From contig NZ_BEXF01000026.1 of the NCBI RefSeq assembly GCF_002897295.1, positions 24,588 through 88,587 of the forward strand: a DNA stretch of 64,000 nt, written 5' to 3'. This document shows positions 58,510 to 64,000 of the stretch, one piece after another (position 1 is the stretch's first letter; each line of letters starts with the position of its first letter). Source of the stretch: Brevibacillus reuszeri. GTDB taxonomy: Bacteria; Bacillota; Bacilli; Brevibacillales; Brevibacillaceae. Made by a program: the position numbers and the translations under genes. The notes below the pieces were generated by a model, which did no database searches, was not told the origin of the DNA, and saw only the letters and a list, made by a program, of their open reading frames with translations.

Positions 58510-61500
58510 ATGAAAAAGGTCGTTAACAGTGTATTGGCTAGTGCACTCGCACTTTCTGTTGCTCCAATGGCTTTCGCAGCAGAAGATGCAACTACAGCTC
58601 CTAAAATGGACGCTGCAATGGAAAAAACCGTAAAACGTTTGGAAGCTCTTGGCCTGGTAGCAGGTTATGGCAACGGCGATTACGGTGTAGACAGAACAAT
58701 TACTCGTGCTGAGTTTGCAACTCTGATCGTTCGCGCTCGCGGACTGGAGCAAGGTGCTAAGCTTGCACAATTCAACAAAACATATACTGATGTTAACTCT
58801 ACTGATTGGTTTGCTGGTTTCGTAAACGTAGCTTCCGGCGAAGAAATCGTAAAAGGTTTCCCGGACAAATCTTTCAAACCACAAAACCAAGTTACTTACG
58901 CTGAAGCAGTAACTATGATCGTTCGTGCTTTGGGTTATGAGCCATCTGTTAACACTAGCGCTTGGCCAAACAACATGATCTCCAAAGCTTCCGAGCTGAA
59001 CATTGCAAAAGGTATCAGCAACCCTAACAATGCAGCAGTTCGTGGTGATGTATTCAAAATGCTCGACAACGCTCTTCGCGTTGACCTGATGGAGCAAAAA
59101 GAATTCGGAACTGACATTCGTTTCGAAATCACTGACAAAACTCTCTTGACTAAATATCTGAAAGTTACTGTACGTGACATGGATTGGGCTCACGAAGCAG
59201 GTAACGATTCCGATGACTTGCCACTCGTAACTAACGTTCCAGCTATCGGCTTGGGCAAAATCAAAGCTAACGAAGTTACTTTGAACGGTAAAGATGCTGG
59301 TCTGGGCAACACTACTTACAAAGTAGCTGACGGTATCAACCCTAACGAATACGATGGCCAAAAAGTACAAGTTTGGATCAAAGATGACAGAGAAAATGTT
59401 ATCGTTTGGATGGAAGGCTCCGAGGACGAAGAAGTTGTTATGGACCGCGTAAGTGACTTCTTTGTTAAAGGAAAAGCTTACACAGACGCTACTGGCCTGT
59501 CTAAGAGTGATCTGGACGATATGAAATTGGAACTGGATGCTAGCGGTAAATCCTACCGTTTGACTAAAGATACCAAAGTTACTTACAACTTCACTCGTTA
59601 CAACGATCCAGTTGATGGTCTGAAAAAGATCATTAAAGACAAAGGCAGCGACACTTATGGTGTTAAAGTTGTACTGAACGATGCTAACGAGATTGCTTAC
59701 ATCCACGTGATTGACGACCAAACAATCGACAAGAGCGTTAAAGGCGTTAAATACGGTTCCAAAGTTATCTCCAAAATCGACGCTGACAAGAAAAAACTTA
59801 CGAACCTGGATAGCTCCAAGTTCAACGAGCTGGAAGACCTGGACGAAGGAAAAGATTTCATCGTATTCCTCGATGGCAAACCAGCTAAATTCAGCGATCT
59901 GAAAGAACTCGATGTTTACAGCATCTACTATGCTGATGGCGATGAAGACAAATACCTCATCTTCGCTAACCGCAACGTAGTAGAAGGTAAAGTTGAGAAA
60001 GTAGTTAGCCGTAACAGCAAAGACATCCGTGTAACTGTTGGTGGCAAAACTATGAAAGTATACACTAACGCTTCCTACTCCGAGAATTCTAACAAAGATG
60101 TTAAGAAGATCGACAGCAGCAATCTGGATCTGATTAGCAACCTCGATGGAGAAGAAGTAAAACTCTACCTGGATGCTTCTGGCCGTGTTCGTCACATCGA
60201 AACGAAAGATGCGATCGACGATCGTAAACCAAAAGCTATCGTAACTCGTCAAGCTACAGAAAACACAAGCAAAGATACTTTTGATTTCGTAGTTTTGACT
60301 CAAAAAGGTAAGAAAGAAAACATCTCTCTCGACAAAAAAGACATCTACGATTCTAAAGGTGTAAACTACGACAAGAACGGTAAAGCAAACGATCTGATTG
60401 ACATCTTGAAGCCTAGAAAAGATGGCAGCACTGTTCTGTTGGAACTGAACTACGATTCCAAAGGTGAAGTTGACAAAGTTAGAATCCTGGATACTAAACT
60501 GATCGCTTCCTCTGGATCCGCTTGGGATAAACTGGCTGATGAAGATGACAACGTTGTTGGCGACTACGAAGTAACTGACAAAACTGCAATCTTCAAAATG
60601 ACTGGCGAAATCACTAAAGACAAACGCGCTGAGCTGAAATCGCCTGGTACTGCTAAGTTCAAATCCATCGCTGATAAGAGCGACGTTTCTGTATACTACA
60701 CTGTAAACGAAGACAAAGGCGAAGTAGAAGCTATCTTCGTAGTAGAAGGTACAGGATTGGGTAGCGATGTAAGATTCGGTATGGTTAAAGACTATGGTAC
60801 ATCCAACAAACAAGACTCTGTTACTTTGGTAACAAAAGACGGAGATTCCGTTGTTACAAAAGAGTTCAAATTGGATGGCGACAAAGAAGATCTCAGAGAC
60901 TACAAAGGCATCAAACGCGGAGATTTCATTGCGTTCACTACGAACTCCGATGATGAAATCGAAGTTGACGATGTATGGGAAGTAGTCAACGGTAACGCGA
61001 TCGACGACGATAGCTACCCTGAAATCCTTGATCAAAAAGATTGGTCTAAAGCTGGAATCGACAACATGCAAGTGGCTCGCGTTGACAAAGTTGATGGCAA
61101 CACCATCACTTACAACAAAAAGCCTCTGTACACGAAAGCGTCCACTGCTTACTTCGACGTATACGATGACCTCGATGGTGCAGACGGCGTAGAAGAAGGC
61201 GACTACATCGTATTGATCGATGCTGAAGATGTTGGCGGAACTCGTTTCGACTACGTAGTAATCGTTTCTAGCGAAGACGAGATCGAGAAATACGACATTT
61301 CCGAGAAGTCTGTAGAAGCTTTCTTGGCTCAAAAACCAATTCCAAAACCAGACGGTGAAACACCTGAGCTCTCTGGTATCAAAGGTGAAGCAGTTGAAAG
61401 TGAATTGCTCCCAGGAGTATTCAACTACACTGTTTCTGGTAAAATCAAAAATGATGGCTCCCTGAAGTCCTTCACTTTTAAAGTTGGTACTAAATCAACA

Positions 61501-61632
61501 AAAGTAACCATCAAAGACGGTTCTTTCACTGCTTCCGCAATTGGTAAAGCTGACCAAACTGGTGAACTGACTGTGGTTTACACAGATGAAGATGGTAAAG
61601 AACAAACTATCACTGAAGAAGTAACTTTCTAA
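58510..61632 (+). CDS. Middle wall protein-type S-layer protein with N-terminal SLH domains
   Basis: Main S-layer protein. From ATG 58510 it is 1040 residues: a 23-residue signal peptide ending PMAFA, then three SLH domains (about 30-200; ITRAEFATLIV, VTYAEAVTMIV, AVRGDVFKML), then a long acidic, beta-rich body. A second in-frame start, TTG 58417, has its own strong site AAAGGAGGTGA and would add 31 residues; ATG 58510 has GAGGAGGAGA. This tandem arrangement is known in the B. brevis MWP gene. Codon use is strongly biased, as expected for high expression, which also explains the long open frame on the other strand. SLH domains should bind pyruvylated wall polymer. Confidence 0.93.
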   Translation: MKKVVNSVLASALALSVAPMAFAAEDATTAPKMDAAMEKTVKRLEALGLVAGYGNGDYGVDRTITRAEFATLIVRARGLEQGAKLAQFNKTYTDVNSTDWFAGFVNVASGEEIVKGFPDKSFKPQNQVTYAEAVTMIVRALGYEPSVNTSAWPNNMISKASELNIAKGISNPNNAAVRGDVFKMLDNALRVDLMEQKEFGTDIRFEITDKTLLTKYLKVTVRDMDWAHEAGNDSDDLPLVTNVPAIGLGKIKANEVTLNGKDAGLGNTTYKVADGINPNEYDGQKVQVWIKDDRENVIVWMEGSEDEEVVMDRVSDFFVKGKAYTDATGLSKSDLDDMKLELDASGKSYRLTKDTKVTYNFTRYNDPVDGLKKIIKDKGSDTYGVKVVLNDANEIAYIHVIDDQTIDKSVKGVKYGSKVISKIDADKKKLTNLDSSKFNELEDLDEGKDFIVFLDGKPAKFSDLKELDVYSIYYADGDEDKYLIFANRNVVEGKVEKVVSRNSKDIRVTVGGKTMKVYTNASYSENSNKDVKKIDSSNLDLISNLDGEEVKLYLDASGRVRHIETKDAIDDRKPKAIVTRQATENTSKDTFDFVVLTQKGKKENISLDKKDIYDSKGVNYDKNGKANDLIDILKPRKDGSTVLLELNYDSKGEVDKVRILDTKLIASSGSAWDKLADEDDNVVGDYEVTDKTAIFKMTGEITKDKRAELKSPGTAKFKSIADKSDVSVYYTVNEDKGEVEAIFVVEGTGLGSDVRFGMVKDYGTSNKQDSVTLVTKDGDSVVTKEFKLDGDKEDLRDYKGIKRGDFIAFTTNSDDEIEVDDVWEVVNGNAIDDDSYPEILDQKDWSKAGIDNMQVARVDKVDGNTITYNKKPLYTKASTAYFDVYDDLDGADGVEEGDYIVLIDAEDVGGTRFDYVVIVSSEDEIEKYDISEKSVEAFLAQKPIPKPDGETPELSGIKGEAVESELLPGVFNYTVSGKIKNDGSLKSFTFKVGTKSTKVTIKDGSFTASAIGKADQTGELTVVYTDEDGKEQTITEEVTF

Positions 61633-61682
61633 TCAAAGTTTACTGATCAGCTAGTGTTTGAGTAAGAATCTAATAATTTTGG

Positions 61683-61712
61683 CTGGTGCTAACGTTTCGT
61701 ACGTGGCACCAG
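61683..61712 (+). other. Intercistronic hairpin between the two S-layer genes
   Basis: CTGGTGC (61683-61689) pairs with GCACCAG (61706-61712), with an inner ACGT pair. There is no T run, so it is not a full terminator; it may stabilise the upstream mRNA or adjust the ratio of the two proteins. Confidence 0.6.
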
Positions 61713-61784
61713 TCCCAACTTATTAGATCATTTTAACGAATACACAGAATATCTAAACAGATAACAGATCTGGAGGGGTAGTAC

Positions 61785-63812
61785 GTGAAGAAAAAACAGT
61801 TAGTACTTTCCGTGTTGTCTACAGCACTCGTTGCTAGTATGGCAGCGTCTGCTTTCGCAGCAGCACCAAAAGCTGGTGTATACATCGGTGGAAATGTAGA
61901 CAAATACTATAGCTTTGAAGCTATGGGACTCAATATGGATGCGTTCCTGGATGAAATGATTAACACTGTTCCTGACGTTATCTATGTAAGCAAAGATGGC
62001 GAAGCAAAAGGTGGAAACCTTGCAGAATTGCTATTTGTTAGCAATCCAAAATCTCATTTCGTAGATGTTACAGATGAAATGTTTGCTGACATCGACGGTG
62101 CAACTGGTTTCAATGCTGTTAAAGAAGACGGGACAGTAGAATCAGTTAAGAGAAATCCAGATGGAACTCCATTTGAGGGTACTCCTGGTGATTTGAAAGT
62201 TGAATCGGTAAGTGCTATTAACGCAACAACAATCGCTGTTGCTTTCAACAACGAGGTTGATGCTTCTAAAGTAATCACTTCCAACTTCACAATTCTTGAC
62301 AAAAACTCTGCTCCTGTAGCTGGTGGAGTAACAAAAGCAGTACTCTCTGCTGACAACAAAACAGTTACTTTGACTGTTGCTGGCCTTACTTCTGTTGGCC
62401 AACCTTACACTCTTTTCATCAACAAAAACGAAATTGCGCTTGATAAAAACCAATTCGCAATCGATCTTTCTACTACTGCTCCTGCAGTGAAAGAAGTAAA
62501 AGTAGATAGCAAAACACAAGTTACTGTAGACTTCGACAAAGACATCACTGACGAAGCTTTGGCAGCAGGCTCTGTAACTATCACTGACTTGACTGATGCT
62601 ACTAAAACACACACTGTAGGCAGCACACCAACCATCGTTGATGGTAACCTGGTAGTTGCGTTCTCCGGCGATTTGGTTGTTGGACACAACTACAAAGTAA
62701 CCATCGCGAAAGATGTTGTAAAAGACTCCTTCGGTACCAAAAACGAAGCGATCGAGAAATCTTTCACTTTCGTAACAAACGAAGTAGTACCTGCAGCTAG
62801 CAACGTAACATTCGTGAAGAGTGTTTCCGGTGAAATCGATGCGGTTGTAACCTTCAACATCCCAGTATACGCTGCTGACAGCAAAGTAAATGTGAAAGTA
62901 CAAGACCGCGCTGGATTTGTTACTTCTAATACTGTTGAGCTTTCTGTTCTGGATTCCAAAGCAGAAGCAGCTTCCCAAGAAGCTCGCGTAGCTGGTCTGA
63001 AACTGGAAAACAACCAATTGTTGATCCAAAACGTTGGTAGCTCTTCTGTAGCGCTGACTGCTGGCAAAGAATACGGTATCGTACTCGCTGCTGGTGAAGT
63101 AGTAGATACAACTGTTGCTGCTCTTCAAAACGAAGAAACAACACCTGTATCCAAATACGACATCGACGTAGTTGCTCCTACAGTAACTGCAAAAGAGCTG
63201 GTTTCTGCTAAAGAAATCAAACTCACTTTGTCTGAAGCAGCAACTTATGATGCTACTAAAGAAGTAAATGTTAGCGGTTTTGACGCTACTGGCGCTGCTG
63301 CAGATGTAGTAGCAACTGTTACTCTCTCTGCAGATGGCAAAACTGCAACACTGACACCAAAAACAGCTGGCGAACTGTTCGCTACTGACGCTGTTGAAGC
63401 TAACAAGCTGGTTATCGCAGCTGAAGCTTTTGCAGATGCATCTGCTAACAAATCCGCAGCAGTAAACGCTGATCTGTCCGACGCGACAGACAAGGCTGCT
63501 CCAGTCGTAGTGTCCTCTGTACTTGCTGATGGAGTAGTTACTGTAACCTTCACAGAAGCTGTAGACGCTTCTGATGACGCAGCTACCAAAAACTTTGTTG
63601 TTGACGGTACTGTTTATGGCTTCGCTGCAGAACCTACTGAAGGCACATGGGCAGAAGGTAAATGGGCAGTTGATGATAACAAAGTAATCATCACTGGCGG
63701 CGCTGCTGACAGCCAAGTAGTTATCGCTGCTGGAGCTGTGAAAGACGCAGCAACAACTGCTAACCTGAACGCTCAAGCAAAAGTAACAGTTACTGCAGCT
63801 GCAGCTGAGTAA
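61785..63812 (+). CDS. Outer wall protein-type S-layer protein
   Basis: Second gene of the S-layer operon, 675 residues. A signal peptide (about 1-24, ending AFAA) is followed by a mature N-terminus with AGVYIGGNVDKYYSFEAMG, resembling B. brevis OWP. Several Ig-like (SbsA/Big) beta domains then follow, with the recurrent pattern VTVxFDKDI or VTVTFTEAVDA. No SLH domain is seen, so it is probably held by the inner layer rather than by the wall polymer. It is shorter than the roughly 1000-residue B. brevis 47 OWP I recall, but has a normal stop. GTG start with GGAGGGG. Codon bias as for the first gene. Confidence 0.88.
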   Translation: MKKKQLVLSVLSTALVASMAASAFAAAPKAGVYIGGNVDKYYSFEAMGLNMDAFLDEMINTVPDVIYVSKDGEAKGGNLAELLFVSNPKSHFVDVTDEMFADIDGATGFNAVKEDGTVESVKRNPDGTPFEGTPGDLKVESVSAINATTIAVAFNNEVDASKVITSNFTILDKNSAPVAGGVTKAVLSADNKTVTLTVAGLTSVGQPYTLFINKNEIALDKNQFAIDLSTTAPAVKEVKVDSKTQVTVDFDKDITDEALAAGSVTITDLTDATKTHTVGSTPTIVDGNLVVAFSGDLVVGHNYKVTIAKDVVKDSFGTKNEAIEKSFTFVTNEVVPAASNVTFVKSVSGEIDAVVTFNIPVYAADSKVNVKVQDRAGFVTSNTVELSVLDSKAEAASQEARVAGLKLENNQLLIQNVGSSSVALTAGKEYGIVLAAGEVVDTTVAALQNEETTPVSKYDIDVVAPTVTAKELVSAKEIKLTLSEAATYDATKEVNVSGFDATGAAADVVATVTLSADGKTATLTPKTAGELFATDAVEANKLVIAAEAFADASANKSAAVNADLSDATDKAAPVVVSSVLADGVVTVTFTEAVDASDDAATKNFVVDGTVYGFAAEPTEGTWAEGKWAVDDNKVIITGGAADSQVVIAAGAVKDAATTANLNAQAKVTVTAAAAE

Positions 63813-63854
63813 GAAAGCAACATAGCTTCTTTCAAAGAAGAAATTCAACGAACA

Positions 63855-63874
63855 GAAGCATCCCCCTCGTCAGG
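63855..63874 (+). terminator. Left half of a probable S-layer operon terminator
   Basis: GAAGCATCCCCCTCGTCAGG reads like the left arm, loop and first bases of the right arm of a strong GC-rich hairpin. The rest (expected to continue GGGATGCTT) is absent because the IS3-family end begins at 63875. Confidence 0.5.
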
Positions 63875-63908
63875 TGAAGTGCACCCCTTAAAGTAGACAT
63901 TGGAAAAA

Positions 63909-63954
63909 CACCCTGGTGTTAAAACCGATGATTATTTTAGGGGGTGCTTTTTTT
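63909..63954 (+). terminator. Hairpin and T run ahead of the IS transposase gene
   Basis: CACCC (63909-63913) can pair with GGGTG (63942-63946), helped by AAAA/TTTT pairs inside, and seven T follow. The right arm overlaps the ribosome site AGGGGGTG. It would both stop read-through transcription and hide the ribosome site in read-through mRNA. Confidence 0.55.
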
Positions 63955-63955
63955 C

Positions 63956-64000
63956 ATGGCTAAAAAGGGGCAAAAATTCCAATCATTTAGTTTTGAGTTA
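63956..64000 (+). CDS. IS3-family transposase OrfA, N-terminal fragment
   Basis: Only 15 codons lie in the window: ATG 63956, nine bases after AGGGGGTG, encoding a Lys/Gln/Phe-rich start that fits the helix-turn-helix OrfA of IS150-type elements. The remainder, and any OrfB produced by frameshifting, is outside the window. Confidence 0.7.
   Translation, partial: MAKKGQKFQSFSFEL

Larger units (their letters stand above)
63875..64000 (+). mobile_element. IS3-family insertion sequence, left end (continues beyond the window)
   Basis: The terminus TGAAGTGCACCCC, followed by AAAGTAGACA, is typical of IS3-family (IS150-type) left inverted repeats in Bacillales. It is followed at 63956 by the start of a transposase gene whose first residues (MAKKGQKFQSFSFEL) fit OrfA of this family. 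The element runs off the window, so length, completeness and target duplication cannot be seen. Confidence 0.8.

Noticed and set aside
58450..61332. 960-codon open frame on the minus strand opposite the first S-layer gene
   Set aside because: Codon-bias shadow of the S-layer gene; composition (Val, Phe, Ser) is unnatural and no start signal exists. The same applies to the 568-codon frame opposite the second S-layer gene.

Overview
The window looks like a chromosomal segment of a Brevibacillus species (Firmicutes, Paenibacillaceae), close to B. brevis. The best evidence is at the right end. The leader, tandem promoters, double translation start and signal peptide of a two-gene S-layer operon match what I remember of the B. 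brevis 47 cwp (middle and outer wall protein) operon. Sporulation genes (spoIIR, spoIID, spoIIQ, spoIIID), flhO/flhP, mbl and the ywl/ywm gene order point to a motile, spore-forming Bacillales member. In B. subtilis the equivalent genes lie on the origin-proximal left arm of the chromosome.

Layout. 1-9000: end of prmC, spoIIR, a reverse-strand secreted RsiV-like protein, then tsaC/ywlC, mntP, ywlE, rpiB, ywlG, glyA, upp and the UDP-GlcNAc 2-epimerase gene. A dense DnaA-box cluster straddles the tsaC promoter and start. 9236-12400: a secreted phosphodiester glycosidase with three SLH domains. 12480-18425: a six-gene biotin operon, bioA-D-B-F-H-C, behind a BirA-type operator, so pimelate is made by the BioC/BioH route. 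18574-27175: a thiolase and the complete F1Fo ATP synthase operon. 27397-28137: a gene I do not recognise. 28444-39405: an 11-subunit complex I operon, nuoABCDHIJKLMN, without the NADH-oxidising nuoEFG module, whose NuoC has a very long repetitive N-terminal extension. 39549-48020: ywzB, ywmB, murA, spoIID, spoIIQ, spoIIID, mbl, flhO and flhP. 48049-51531: epuA-like gene, a pgsA-family gene, fabZ, tagA and tagO. 51695-63812: a large AT-rich SLH protein, a reverse-strand YigZ/IMPACT gene, a TolC-family gene and the two S-layer genes. From about 63875 an IS3-family element begins and runs off the window.

The genes form functional sets. Energy conservation is carried by nuo and atp side by side. 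The envelope set includes mnaA, tagA and tagO, which start an undecaprenyl-linked ManNAc-containing wall polymer; three SLH-anchored proteins and the S-layer operon probably depend on such a polymer. The sporulation set covers engulfment (spoIID, spoIIQ), forespore-to-mother-cell signalling (spoIIR) and mother-cell transcription (spoIIID).

The most unusual structures are: (1) a pair of ~200-bp nested palindromes in opposite orientation between spoIIQ and spoIIID, whose stems differ by compensatory changes while the apical loop is conserved; (2) the DnaA-box cluster at tsaC; (3) the five-repeat NuoC extension; (4) an IS3-family element that seems to have split the transcription terminator of the S-layer operon. 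No rRNA, tRNA or CRISPR array was seen.
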